Notes: generated from the sequence alone by a model not told the origin. Shown: positions 44,340-54,089, counted from the first letter of the stretch. The stretch: DNA of 64,000 nucleotides from Mesostigma viride (GCA_009746045.1 RPFO01000156.1:2716452-2780451); one strand, 5' to 3'. Made by a program: numbers and translations.

Positions 44340-47300
44340 ATGGCGACCCCAGATGGCTTGATGGCGACGATCCGCAAGATGGTCGGCCCCGCAGTCACGT
44401 CAAGAGTGTCGGTCAGCTGCGTGCGGAGAAAGACGAACTGCCCCGGACGAAAATGCAGCTGACGGGCCATGTAAGCGCCCCCCCGGCGCTGAGCGTAGCG
44501 CAGGGTATCTCGGTGCTGGGCGATGAACAAGTTGTTCATGGCGATGGGCATAACCTTGCGGAAAGTAGCCGCCCGTGCGGTCACCTCAGCCAGAAACTGA
44601 CTGGCGTTGTCAAACGCCATAGGGGTGGGGTGTGCACTCTGCGCCTCCGTGGGGAGCAAGGGTGCGCGCCCAAACAACAGGAAATACGGGGAGAAACAGG
44701 CGAGCGACTCCTGGGGTGACATTCGGTAACCCATGGCTATCCACGCCAGTTCACGATCCCACATAGTGAATGATGCTGACTGCAGGCTCCACTTGCGCAA
44801 AGCCTGCTTGACAGTCTGCACCAATCTCTCAGCCAAACCATTGGCCTGAGGATGCTCGCGAGAAGTGCGACGGTGATCAATGAGACATGCATCCAACAAT
44901 TCCTGAAATTCCCCACGAAACTCCCCGCCCTGGTCGGTGACCACCTCCGCGGGGGCGCCAAACCTGGCGATGATGTCGGCGAAGTGCTTGGCGGTGGTGG
45001 CGGCCTGCTTGTCAGCAATGGGGATGAGCTCGACCCACTTGCTAAAACTTTCGACACACACCATGACATACTTGTGGCCATCTGCACTTTCATCAAAGGG
45101 CCCACACAGGTCTACGTGCCAGCGGTAGAAGAGCCCTCTGATGGGTAGGCTCATCAATTCTTTCGCATCGTGGTCCACATTGAACCTGGCCTTCACCCGG
45201 GCACACTGCGCGCAGCTAGCGACGACCTGCGCGACTGTGGCACGCATGCCGTTCCACCAATAAGAGGCGCGCACTAGCGCCAAAGTGCGGTTACCACCCA
45301 GGTGGCCATACCGCTCATGGGCTTGCTGGACGATGGCGACCCGCTTGTGAGGCGGCGGCACCACCACTTTGCGCTTGCCGATCATTTTGTGGAGGACCCC
45401 GGCATCCCACGAGTAGGTGACCGCCCTATGTTGCACCCTATTCAACTCAGCGTCACGCTGGGCTGAGGACCAATCAACAGGGGTTGGGGTGAGAGCTATC
45501 CCTTGGACCTGCTCCAACACACGCCCATCGAGCCACACATCACCCATGTTGCATTCCACTGTGAGATGGCCAACCAACACCACCTGGAGTGCTAGGTATC
45601 GTGCCAAGGTATTGTCAATGTCAAAGGACGGAGAATTACCTTCCTCCAACGCGAGGAGGCCAGCGGCAGGGGTGAAGGGAGAAGGGTGAACTGCATTGCA
45701 GCTTGCCGCAAAGTCTGCGACTGTATACTCGACTGCGCGCCAGTCTGCCTCGGCGTCGGCGTCAGCGAAGCCTGCAGCATTAACAAAAACCACAGACCCA
45801 GGCGAGCTCTCGGCCCCTAGGGCCCGCGCACCAGTGTTGTCAACAGTGGTTGGTAGAGCATACCTGGACAGGACGTCCGCGTTGGAGTGATCCACACCTG
45901 GCCGATGGACGATTGTCAGGTGGTACTCCTGAATGATCATTGCCCACCGGGCCAGCTTACCCGTGAGTTTGTCGCTGGTCATCAACCACAATAAGGGCTG
46001 GTGATCAGTGACAAGTGTGAACACCCGCCCAAAGAGATATGGCCTGAAGTGCTTGATGGCCCACACAACGGCTAACGCTTCCCCCTCGTAGGAAGAGTAC
46101 CGACTCTCGGCAGAGTTGTTACTCCGACTAGCGTACGCGATAACATGCTCGCGCCCCGCATCGTCCTTTTGTGCTAGCACAGCCCCTAGGCCTACCTTGG
46201 ACCAATCGGTGTAAAGAATGAAGGGCAGAGCATAGTCGGGGGCGCGTAGGATAGGAGCGGCAGTCAGTTCCTGTTTGATGGTATCGATGGCTCGCTGCTG
46301 AGCCGGACCCCACGCCCAGACATTGCCCTTCTTCAACAACTCAGTCAGGGGTTTGACTTTGGTGCTGAAATTCTGAATATATCCTCGATAATAGCCAGCT
46401 AGCCCGAGATACGCGCGCACCCCCGAGATGTCGATGGGCACTGCGGCGTTGCTGATGGCTTCCACTTTGGCTGCCTCAGGGGTCCGGCCACCTGGTACAA
46501 TCTGATGGCCAAGAAACCCTATGGTCTGTTGGGCGAACTTGCACTTTTCAGGGTGCAGCCGCAGGTTGGCCTTATCTAGGGCGATCCGAACCTGATCGAG
46601 GTGAGCTAAGTGCTGGTCAAACGTCTCGCTAAAGACAATGACATCGTCTATGTAGCAGGCTGCAAATGGCAACCCTGCCAGCACCTGGTCCATGGCACGT
46701 TGGAACACCGCACTAGCGTTGCGATGTCCGAATGGCATGCGAACCCACTCGTACAGACGGGTCCCACCCCAAAAGGCCAGCTTGCGCTGATCTGCCTCTA
46801 CGACCTTGATCTGATGGAAGCCGCTACGCAAATCTAGCGACGACACATACTTGACCTGGGGAGATATTTTATCCAAAACATCATCGACCCGAGGCATGGG
46901 GTACCTATCAACAGGAGTGTGCGCGTTCAGCTGACGCAGGTCAGTGGCCATGCGCATACCTGTCCACTCGCCTGTGATGGTATCCTTCTTGGGTGCGACC
47001 ACCGTGGCAGCTGCATAACTGGAGGATGAAGCGCGGATGATCCCAGCTGCCTCTAGCTCTCGACAGTTAGCATCTACGAATTCCAGCTCAGCCAAGCTCA
47101 GCCTATGCTGCCGCCTGAATAAGGGCTGATCCGTATCTAGTGGGACCCCCATGCAGCCCCCGTTGTAGCACCCTAGTTCTTCACTGCTGAAAGCGAATAC
47201 TGAGCGTGCAGAATGCAACCAGTGCTCCATAGCCTTGCGTTGCGTGGCGGTGAGGTGCTCACCTATGGCCCATATGTGAGAGGCAGCAGGATCTGCGACT

Positions 47301-48076
47301 GCGGCACTCCTACTGTCGAGACAAGGCCCCCGGACAGCGGCATCGTGGAAAAGGGAAAATGCGGCTACACCGGGTGTGACGCTCACCTGCTGAATGGCAC
47401 GGACTGCGCGACCGACCGATTGCTGCAGGGTGGGCGCTCCAGCGAACACCGTGCTGGACAACAAGGACGTCATGAGGATAACGCTCCATAGTTGAAGCAG
47501 CCGCGATCTCCATGGCGACCCAGTGCCGCCGGACGCTGTTGGCCGGACACCAGCCGCGTGGGCACTGACAGGCGGTGGCGGTGTGGGGATATCTCCCCCA
47601 CCCTGGCGCACTTGCATTGCGGCCCGCAGAACATACCCAACCTGGAAGGCTGACATGGCTTGCCCAACGAGAGACCACCTAGTGGCCTCTAAAACCCCCT
47701 CAGCGGCGGACGCCCCCACATGGAACCCCATGCTCACCTCCCGAAACTCAGCGGGCGGCTGCACCAACAAACCCGTACCGGTGTCCCATACCAAACCCTT
47801 GCCCCGGTCCCTGTAGGCCGATGACCCCTGGTAACTAACCAAGGTGGGAAGAGCGCACATAGGCTTACCTACGTGATTGACGGGTGCGTAAGGGTGCCGA
47901 TCGGCGACATCTACCGCTGCGTGACCAAATGTGGTGGCAGCGCCACCTCCGCGGGCATGCCGTCGTGCTGTCGTGTGATCGCATCTACCACTGCCTGGAT
48001 GGTGGTGGTGAGTGCAAGGTTGGTCCAGAATGCGCGGTACCTGTGGGTGAGCCCGCCCAATCCTGCATTGTCGCAC
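44300..48076 (-). CDS. pol: Pol polyprotein: methyltransferase C-terminus, reverse transcriptase, RNase H, integrase (1258 aa)
   Basis: Residues about 60-155 are the methyltransferase end (motifs IX-X). The reverse transcriptase follows: FVDANCRELEAAGIIRAS, YVSSLDLRSGFHQIKV (motif A), PFGHRNASAVFQRAMD, and catalytic YIDD at residues 475-478. RNase H: FILYTDWSKVGLGAVLAQ (Asp near 623), SSYEGEALAVVWAIKHF, VTDHQPLLWL. Integrase: HHCC zinc site (HERYGHLGGNRTL ... CAQCARV), then the catalytic triad D (WHVDLCGPF, near 986), D (VTDQGGEF, near 1046) and E (GLAERLV, near 1079). All key residues are present, so this part looks functional. The stop at 44300 falls just where the frame passes to the PHD ORF. 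Confidence 0.93.
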   Translation of the reverse strand: MRQCRIGRAHPQVPRILDQPCTHHHHPGSGRCDHTTARRHARGGGAATTFGHAAVDVADRHPYAPVNHVGKPMCALPTLVSYQGSSAYRDRGKGLVWDTGTGLLVQPPAEFREVSMGFHVGASAAEGVLEATRWSLVGQAMSAFQVGYVLRAAMQVRQGGGDIPTPPPPVSAHAAGVRPTASGGTGSPWRSRLLQLWSVILMTSLLSSTVFAGAPTLQQSVGRAVRAIQQVSVTPGVAAFSLFHDAAVRGPCLDSRSAAVADPAASHIWAIGEHLTATQRKAMEHWLHSARSVFAFSSEELGCYNGGCMGVPLDTDQPLFRRQHRLSLAELEFVDANCRELEAAGIIRASSSSYAAATVVAPKKDTITGEWTGMRMATDLRQLNAHTPVDRYPMPRVDDVLDKISPQVKYVSSLDLRSGFHQIKVVEADQRKLAFWGGTRLYEWVRMPFGHRNASAVFQRAMDQVLAGLPFAACYIDDVIVFSETFDQHLAHLDQVRIALDKANLRLHPEKCKFAQQTIGFLGHQIVPGGRTPEAAKVEAISNAAVPIDISGVRAYLGLAGYYRGYIQNFSTKVKPLTELLKKGNVWAWGPAQQRAIDTIKQELTAAPILRAPDYALPFILYTDWSKVGLGAVLAQKDDAGREHVIAYASRSNNSAESRYSSYEGEALAVVWAIKHFRPYLFGRVFTLVTDHQPLLWLMTSDKLTGKLARWAMIIQEYHLTIVHRPGVDHSNADVLSRYALPTTVDNTGARALGAESSPGSVVFVNAAGFADADAEADWRAVEYTVADFAASCNAVHPSPFTPAAGLLALEEGNSPSFDIDNTLARYLALQVVLVGHLTVECNMGDVWLDGRVLEQVQGIALTPTPVDWSSAQRDAELNRVQHRAVTYSWDAGVLHKMIGKRKVVVPPPHKRVAIVQQAHERYGHLGGNRTLALVRASYWWNGMRATVAQVVASCAQCARVKARFNVDHDAKELMSLPIRGLFYRWHVDLCGPFDESADGHKYVMVCVESFSKWVELIPIADKQAATTAKHFADIIARFGAPAEVVTDQGGEFRGEFQELLDACLIDHRRTSREHPQANGLAERLVQTVKQALRKWSLQSASFTMWDRELAWIAMGYRMSPQESLACFSPYFLLFGRAPLLPTEAQSAHPTPMAFDNASQFLAEVTARAATFRKVMPIAMNNLFIAQHRDTLRYAQRRGGAYMARQLHFRPGQFVFLRTQLTDTLDVTAGPTILRIVAIKPSGVAIWRASTAVAPPIT

Positions 48077-48573
48077 GTGACTGGGCCCCTAAGATGTCCA
48101 CGATCTGGGCCCAGTCCTTCCTCACTACCTCGTGAGGGCTGTCGTCGGCCACCACGTTCTCAAAAAGATACGCTAGTGGCTGGTCCTGCAGCTGCTGCAA
48201 GAGTCCAACGACTCGAAGCAGATCCCAAAACAACCCGCTCCTAGGATCCGCAAGCCCGCGTCCTACGCCGGCCTGACTCAACCCTTGACATTCCCAGCCC
48301 GCGAGGACGAGGTCTATCCTCTTGTGCCGCCTCAAAAGGCCTCGCACATGAACCTCCCCAATGCACGGATATCCTGAGGGCACTCCCCAAACGGATCTGT
48401 CCACGCAGACGGAGGAACTGAGATGGATACAGGGCAGACAGCTGGGCACAGTGATGCCTATACACTGCCCGAGCGGTAGGAGACGGCTCTACGGCGATCA
48501 ACGTGTGGCACGTACCGCCTGCAGCGAGAAAGCCAGCCAGCCCCCCTCCCATCCCAGCAAACAATTCTAGCAA
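47610..48573 (-). pseudogene. Cytosine-5 DNA methyltransferase domain inside retrotransposon pol
   Basis: The motifs of a C5-MTase appear in the correct order: motif I LELFAGMGGGLAGFLAAGG (48571-48515), motif II IAVEPSPTARAVYRHH, a QDIRALG segment, motif IV LVLAGWECQGLSQAG with the catalytic Cys (about 48300-48280), DPRSGLFWDLLRVV, motif VI LFENVV (about 48165), motif VIII-like THRYRAFWTNLA, then LPTLVSYQGSSAYR and motifs IX-X FREVSMGF ... RWSLVGQAMSAFQVGYVL (in frame with the reverse transcriptase). The residue before the catalytic Cys is Glu, not the usual Pro. The domain is spread over several frames. Each switch corresponds to a one-base difference, mostly in T or G runs, so it may be decayed or mis-assembled. 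Confidence 0.85.
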
Positions 48574-50041
48574 TACAACCCCTCGGACAAGACCCGCGAC
48601 TCTGCCACAACATCGGCACAGAAGTTACCTTCGTTGTCGCGACAGCCACTTGGGACTGCGATTGCCGCGGGAGATGAGAGAGTTGTTGCTGCCGCACCGC
48701 GTTGGTGACGTGCTGACGCAAAAGGGCCTGCCGCGCTTGCGGCTGCTGTCGCGCCGCCCACGTGCTGTGCAATGAGGCCCGTCCCACCAGCGCTGTTGGG
48801 ATGCACGGCCGATGCTTATCACGCACAGCCCCCCCAGCTGCCGTGACCTCCCCCATCCGTACCTCCACCACCGCGTCGTGCGAGCCAGCCTCGACCCGGT
48901 TGACCGTCGAGACACGCACTGCCCCAGTGTCCGAGCTGTAGCAGCTCACCGGGATGCTTGCTTGGCGCATGGCGTCACCGTCTCTGTCAACGATGTACAC
49001 CGCGCGGCCTTCCCACATGCGTACCTCGAGCCGCATGGGAAACATGACCTCCATGCCGACCAGCACGTCATACGATGACTGCTCGGTCACAAGGGCATTC
49101 ACAGGGATGCAGGCCATGTCGGATGGCCTGAGCGGGTTGAGGATGACCATTACCTGGACCGCAGTCATGGCAAAGGGTTTAGCGGCAGGGCCCTGCCAGC
49201 CCGCCACGGACACATGACTGTCCCGCAGCCCGCCATTCTCCCTGGTTAGGTTGAGCAACTGGGCCAGCCGAGCACTGATAACGAGTGGCTGGGCCCCGCT
49301 GTCCAGTTTCACGACCAATTCATGGTCAGTACTGTAGACCACGTTGCTCAGGGGCTCCCCGTGCCCCTGCGCCTGAAACGCCATTGCTGGCTCGCCATCC
49401 GGATATGAGGTGACAGTGGGTGCCCTAGGCACTACGCACGCCCGCTGCGCGTTGTCCAAGACACCATGAGCGACATGACCCACGATTACCGAAGCCGATG
49501 CAGGGCGATGCCCGACAAATGTGGCTGTCTCAGCGTTGTGCAACCTACGGGCGTCCATTGTGTCAGCGTACCGCTGTACCTCTGACGCATGCGACCCGAG
49601 CACCTCCACGGCCCGCTGACCGAACCACTCGACCACTTGCCGGGGAGTGTATGCAGGCGTGTCCACGACCGATGGCATAGGGTATAATGGCAACAACCTG
49701 CGCCGCTGCTCTGCCCCAGCAGGATTGTCGTGTTCCAGGGTGGAGCCGGTCCGAGCGGGAGCCATGCGAAAGGACTGAGGCAACTGCCCCACAGTCTCAC
49801 TTGGCTGCCCCACCTGAAACGACGGTGGTGCACGTGCTTGCTTCCCGCGCGCGCCAACTGCGTGGATGTCCAACGCCATCACGTCGGCTGGCCGCCAGAA
49901 GTCCTCGTCCCTGTATTGAACCTGCGATCCCCCATCCTCCCTTTCACGCCCCCCGCCTCGCCCGTCGGCTGAATGATGACCACCCCCGCGTCCACCTTCT
50001 TGTCCTCCACGTCCGCAAAGTGCACCCCCGGCGCTGGGCAC
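48458..50041 (-). CDS. pro: Retroviral-type aspartic protease region
   Basis: The domain is seen in the middle of the ORF: HELVVKLDSGAQPLVISARL with the active-site DSG, then SYDVLVGMEVMFPMRLEVR, matching the flap and ILG-type end of retropepsins. It would cleave the element's polyproteins. Flanking parts are low-complexity. The ORF overlaps gag at its start (G5 run near the frame change) and the methyltransferase at its end. Expression by frameshifting, or one continuous frame broken by homopolymer errors, are both possible. Confidence 0.75.
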   Translation of the reverse strand: MPSAGGALCGRGGQEGGRGGGHHSADGRGGGREREDGGSQVQYRDEDFWRPADVMALDIHAVGARGKQARAPPSFQVGQPSETVGQLPQSFRMAPARTGSTLEHDNPAGAEQRRRLLPLYPMPSVVDTPAYTPRQVVEWFGQRAVEVLGSHASEVQRYADTMDARRLHNAETATFVGHRPASASVIVGHVAHGVLDNAQRACVVPRAPTVTSYPDGEPAMAFQAQGHGEPLSNVVYSTDHELVVKLDSGAQPLVISARLAQLLNLTRENGGLRDSHVSVAGWQGPAAKPFAMTAVQVMVILNPLRPSDMACIPVNALVTEQSSYDVLVGMEVMFPMRLEVRMWEGRAVYIVDRDGDAMRQASIPVSCYSSDTGAVRVSTVNRVEAGSHDAVVEVRMGEVTAAGGAVRDKHRPCIPTALVGRASLHSTWAARQQPQARQALLRQHVTNAVRQQQLSHLPRQSQSQVAVATTKVTSVPMLWQSRGSCPRGCIARIVCWDGRGAGWLSRCRRYVPHVDRRRAVSYRSGSV

Positions 50042-51750
50042 TGCCCCGCCAGATGGGTGCGGACCGTTGCCGGGTGTGACTTCTTACACGCCTTGGGACA
50101 ATCACGTTTGATGTGCCCATCCTGACCGCACAGGAAGCAGCCCGATTTGCGCGCATCCGTCCTACCCGTCTGTGAGGACGTGCCCCCCCCAGCTCGCGTC
50201 GGCGGAGCGGCAGCGTCCTTGTTGCCGCCAGCGGCGTTACCCTGGGTTGCATCATGCGATGAGGCGTTGCGAGACCCCCCTTGGTTCCTGCTAGCACCGT
50301 GGCCGCCTTGCGGGCGCGCTTGTCTTGTGGCAGACGACTCACCCGACTTGGCCTTGGTCAGCGCGTCGACCTTGGCCTGCAGCTCGGCCACCACCGTGCT
50401 TACCGAGATCCGGCCTTGCGCGTGTCGTCGCATCATGGCCCTGACCTCAATGCACAGTGACCGCAATCGCCACGGCTGGCCGTTGGGCGGCGTGGGCAGC
50501 TCCATCTCCTTGGAGCCTAGCGCTTGCAGCCATTTCTGACACGCCAGCTTTTCGGACCAGTCCTCCACTTCGCCGGCGAACTCCATGAGGCGCTCGTAAG
50601 ATTGCTCCGGGGTTTCACCCTCGGCTATCTTGAAACTGCGCCACTCACGCTCTGCCTTGATGGTCTCCACCGGGTATTCCTGGCGAAGGAGGCCCCACAG
50701 TTCCTCGGCAGGGTCGACACCATACATGATGTTGTCATAGTCGGGCTGGCCACGCCCGTCGAAGCCGAACCACACGTCCGTGTGACGCGTGTACAGCGAG
50801 ACCTCTCTCCACTGCTCCACCAGCCTAGCCACTCGCCTCAGCGTAAGGCCGTGAAAGAAGAAATGCATGTTGTTCATCACAAACTCATGCATTACAGCGC
50901 CTTGCGTAGTCATGTATTGCAGATCAATCCATGACTTGTACGCGTTGTAGGCCTGCGCCAGCGTGGCCAGATTGCCGGTTGTGGAGAACTTCTCGCGCAT
51001 GTCCACCCGTGGTAGGGTGGGCATCTTCGCGCCTTCAGGTATGAGGCGCACCCTTTGCGGGTACTGCACCCCATCGGCATCCTCCGGCGGTCGCTGAGCT
51101 GCGCGTCCCTGCGCCAGCGTGCTTGGGCGTGCTGCCTCCCGTACTCGGAAAGCCAGCGGCGTGGTTATGTCCTCCATGGGCGGAATGCGCCCGATTGGCA
51201 CACTTGACCACCGTGCAGTCGACCCGCCGGTCAGCGCCCCACCGCCTCGCCCAAACGGAATTGAGACCCCGCCTGGCAGCATGCGTCCTGGTGCACCCCT
51301 GCGTGGGTCCATCGCGCGCGCCAGCCCTGCCCCGTTCTCCTCGTGCAATCCGTCTCGCGCTTGATCGAAAGGCAGGCGCCTGGGCGCCAGCGTATACTCG
51401 CCCCGTGGCTGACCATCCGCCTCACCAAGCAAGTCGTGTTGGGTTAGCGACCCAGCCAAAACCCCCGGTTCCATCGGAGCCCTTCCCGCCGCATTACCTG
51501 AGGTTGGCGGCTGGTCCCGCTCCCTCGGCTCCGCGGCAACACCACTTGGGCCCGGCATCGATGCCTGCCCGTCCCATGGTGTGGACTGCAGATGACGACC
51601 CTCTACGGCCACCAATCTGTCGGTCACTTCCCGCATCTGCAGCGCCAGTTGCTGCTGCAACTGTTGCGACTGTTGCTGCATCTGCGCTTGCATCTGCGCG
51701 AACAGCGCCACCATACTCAGCGGCGCTTCTTGGTCGCGACTCTCACCCAC
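49879..51750 (-). CDS. gag: Gag polyprotein with CCHC zinc knuckle
   Basis: Structural protein of the virus-like particle. An N-terminal Gln-rich coiled coil (MVALFAQMQAQMQQQSQQL) is followed by a long variable region and a retrotransposon-gag domain (about 230-430, FVMNNMHFFFHGLTLRRV, EEWRSFKI-like, AEGETPEQSYERLMEF), then one CCHC knuckle (CFLCGQDGHIKRDC). This frame opens with a GTG. A better start is the ATG at 51835-51837 (MADANRADANTSAPGSNGG) in a frame one base off, so a one-base discrepancy probably lies near 51750. The next ORF overlaps by 163 bases in another frame. Confidence 0.85.
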   Translation of the reverse strand: MGESRDQEAPLSMVALFAQMQAQMQQQSQQLQQQLALQMREVTDRLVAVEGRHLQSTPWDGQASMPGPSGVAAEPRERDQPPTSGNAAGRAPMEPGVLAGSLTQHDLLGEADGQPRGEYTLAPRRLPFDQARDGLHEENGAGLARAMDPRRGAPGRMLPGGVSIPFGRGGGALTGGSTARWSSVPIGRIPPMEDITTPLAFRVREAARPSTLAQGRAAQRPPEDADGVQYPQRVRLIPEGAKMPTLPRVDMREKFSTTGNLATLAQAYNAYKSWIDLQYMTTQGAVMHEFVMNNMHFFFHGLTLRRVARLVEQWREVSLYTRHTDVWFGFDGRGQPDYDNIMYGVDPAEELWGLLRQEYPVETIKAEREWRSFKIAEGETPEQSYERLMEFAGEVEDWSEKLACQKWLQALGSKEMELPTPPNGQPWRLRSLCIEVRAMMRRHAQGRISVSTVVAELQAKVDALTKAKSGESSATRQARPQGGHGASRNQGGSRNASSHDATQGNAAGGNKDAAAPPTRAGGGTSSQTGRTDARKSGCFLCGQDGHIKRDCPKACKKSHPATVRTHLAGQCPAPGVHFADVEDKKVDAGVVIIQPTGEAGGVKGRMGDRRFNTGTRTSGGQPT

Positions 51751-51880
51751 TGCGGGTACGGCGGGAGGAATCCGCCATTCGACCCCGGAGCGGACGTGTT
51801 GGCATCTGCTCTATTTGCATCCGCCATGGCTCGAGTCTGCGCTCGCGTCAGTGGCATGCACCAGCTGACCGATGGGCAAA

Positions 51881-52940
51881 ACAAGAACCAACAAGCCTAG
51901 GTTAGCCTGCCAGAAAAAGACAAGAGCCAGCAAATTCTGGCTAGTTCTATTTTCTTAAAATCTGTCTCAAGACACTTCCTTTACAAACTGTCAGCCAGGC
52001 CGTTCCCTGTACTGCTGATGGTTGATAAACACTAAAGCCAACGTCTTGGCTTCGAACAGGAGGAAGCAGACTACCGGGTAGTCTCTTCGAGTAACGAAAG
52101 GAGGTTCTCAGCCGAGGACAAGGAATTGTCCCTCGTGCCTGATGACCACCTTAATGCTTTTTCCTCCCCTGATATAGAACAATGTTTTCACAACACACAC
52201 TTTGCACAGTCTGATGATGAAGCCGCACATGCGGAATTTATTGAGAAAGTTAATACAATTACAACACGTTGATAGTCTCAATATCGATGCACTCCATGCT
52301 CACGAGCCCGCAGTTAGGCAGCGCTCCATGACATGCTACCGGCCTTGCTCCCAAGGAAAGGGAGAAACACGAAGGCCACTAACGAGAGACTCGAAGAGAC
52401 TACACGCTACGTGAGAGTCCTCTTCGACTATGAACCAAACCATTCGTCATGCCACACGCATGACACACGCCACACTTGTCAGTCCAGCCAGGAATGCCAA
52501 AACTATCTTGCTGCCTGAACCATGCAAACAGAAACCGCATTCCAGTTGCCGTCCTGGCTTACTACCACACATGCCAACAAAAACAGGAAGGCATCCCGAC
52601 AAATCTAAATTGCTACCCTGTTGCCGATCTCATCTCCTAGAGGCTCCGGCATTTCTGTCCCTGGGAATGTCCGGCATTTAGTCACGACCACCAAGGTCGA
52701 AGCATAATATCCTTCAAACAATCTGCACGCTCACACCTTGCGTGTGAGTGGCCCAGCAAACATTGCTTCTAATCTTTCCTTTCTAGAAGAAATCCCTTTG
52801 TAGGGCTGCCAGCGATTTCGCATTCATTCCAGCGATCTGGCTCCGCACCGCAAATTGTCCTTTTCCATTTTCTGTCCAGTCCTCATAACGTTGACCCGCT
52901 ATTCTACACCACAAAGACACCTGGCCTGTCAATAGCCTCG
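51881..52940. other. Region upstream of gag, no LTR recognised
   Basis: This should contain the 5' LTR if the retrotransposon is complete, but no stretch matching the downstream side was found by eye. No convincing genes were seen. Confidence 0.35.
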
Positions 52941-53021
52941 GCGCTGTTGAAGTCCAGCAGTCCAGCTCCAGCTCCAGCTCCAGCTCCAGCTCCAGCTCCA
53001 GCTGTCCACTATAACTCGCGT

Positions 53022-53150
53022 ATGATCCTCTCGACGCTGCGCACTTGTGCTGCCGTCCGCTCAAGTGCGTCAGTGCTGCGCGCCCAGCCGTGCCTGGCCC
53101 GGCGCGCGCGCACGTGCACTTTCGTCCGCTCTTATGCTGCAAGTGCTAGT
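53022..53150 (+). CDS. Possible first exon encoding a mitochondrial presequence
   Basis: From ATG 53022 the frame reads MILSTLRTCAAVRSSASVLR and continues QPCLARRARTCTFVRSYAAS: Arg/Ser/Ala-rich, no acidic residue, ending in an RSYAA-type cleavage context, all typical of mitochondrial targeting signals. It is preceded by a (CAGCTC)n stretch. No downstream exon that completes a known protein was found before iterons begin at 53265. The gene may be truncated, or this may be chance. Confidence 0.35.
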
Positions 53151-53264
53151 GTCCCCCCCCCGGTCACTAGCCTTTGTCGAAAATGCGCAGAAAACAAATT
53201 CCTTGCGCACGTCACCGGTATTGTGCATAGTGGGTGCCCGGATGACATAGCTCGCGTCCGTGAC

Positions 53265-53375
53265 AGTAATGTACGAGGTAGTAATGTACGAGGTAGTAAT
53301 TTACGAGGTAGTAAGGTACGAGGTAGTAATTTGCGAGGTAGTAATTTACGAGTTGGTAATTTACGATCCCGGTAC
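53265..53375 (+). repeat. TTTACGAGGTAGTAA iterons, locus 3
   Basis: Six to seven 15-bp units (GTACGAGGTAGTAAT and variants) in tandem, the same family as 40290-40340 and 43812-43840. Confidence 0.85.
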
Positions 53376-53693
53376 TCGGTCCCGTAGGTTACGGCGTCGT
53401 ATGCTTCTCGCGTACACTACCGGTACTACAATCATGTCGCTATGTCGTTCTGAATTGCAGTACGCATGTCACTTATCAGAATTTCACTTTGATTTCACTT
53501 ATCATTTCGGTCAACCTAACCCCTAACACCCATTTACCCGGGGGAAAAAAATGAATGGCATTTGCAGCAAGGCTCATGCAAGACGAGTTCCTATTTCATA
53601 AAAATTTTCATTATTAAATGCAGGATTACATGTCATGCACAAAAATCCAACGCCTTCACAGAAAATAGCATATCAAGTCTTCTGACGACAATA

Positions 53694-53942
53694 TCAAGTC
53701 AATATCAAATTCGTGGCTTCTCTTCGTGGCTTGAAATACTGTTTCCATGCGGTGCTTAGGACAGCTCCGGGGATGTCGGCACCGCACAGAAGCTCCATCC
53801 GGGAGCAAGTGCGCCGGGGGAAGATGTTGTACATCCAGAGCTCGATATGTGCGGGAAGCCGTCGTGTTGGAAACCGAGGTGTCTGCACATAATTCCGCGC
53901 GCAGGCAGCTTGTGCCTTTACGGGGGAAGACCTGCGACACAA
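53694..53942 (-). other. Exon-like ORF, function unknown
   Basis: The minus-strand frame contains a well-ordered segment (PAHIELWMYNIFPRRTCSRM followed by ELLCGADIPGAVLSTAWKQY) that looks protein-like and is preceded by a possible acceptor (TGTCGCAG). I do not recognise the family and found no neighbouring exons. Confidence 0.3.
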
Positions 53943-54089
53943 AAACCGTGTCCGGACAATGCAATACGGAGAAATGGCAACGGCAGATGGAGTCGGCTAA
54001 GGCCGCTTGTAAGGAAAGTGATTTTTAATGCACGAATAAATGTATAATGCATGCTACATCGCCATCGCTTGGGCGGTGAAAAGACAAGG

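Larger units (their letters stand above)
43975..51880 (-). mobile_element. Ty3/gypsy-type retrotransposon with DNA methyltransferase and PHD finger
   Basis: Minus-strand order: gag (51837-49879), aspartic protease (in 50041-48458), cytosine-5 methyltransferase (48573-47610), reverse transcriptase, RNase H and integrase (in 48076-44300), PHD finger (44339-44007), then a purine tract (GCGAGGGGGGGAA, about 43975-43990). RT before integrase defines the Ty3/gypsy order. A possible primer-binding site, TGGTGCATGCCACTGA, lies upstream of gag near 51855-51872. I could not find a convincing LTR pair by eye, so both element ends are approximate. Confidence 0.85.

Noticed and set aside
51881-53400. 5' LTR of the Ty3/gypsy element
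   Set aside because: No matching partner was found downstream of the PHD ORF by eye; the candidate primer-binding site near 51860 is suggestive but not enough.
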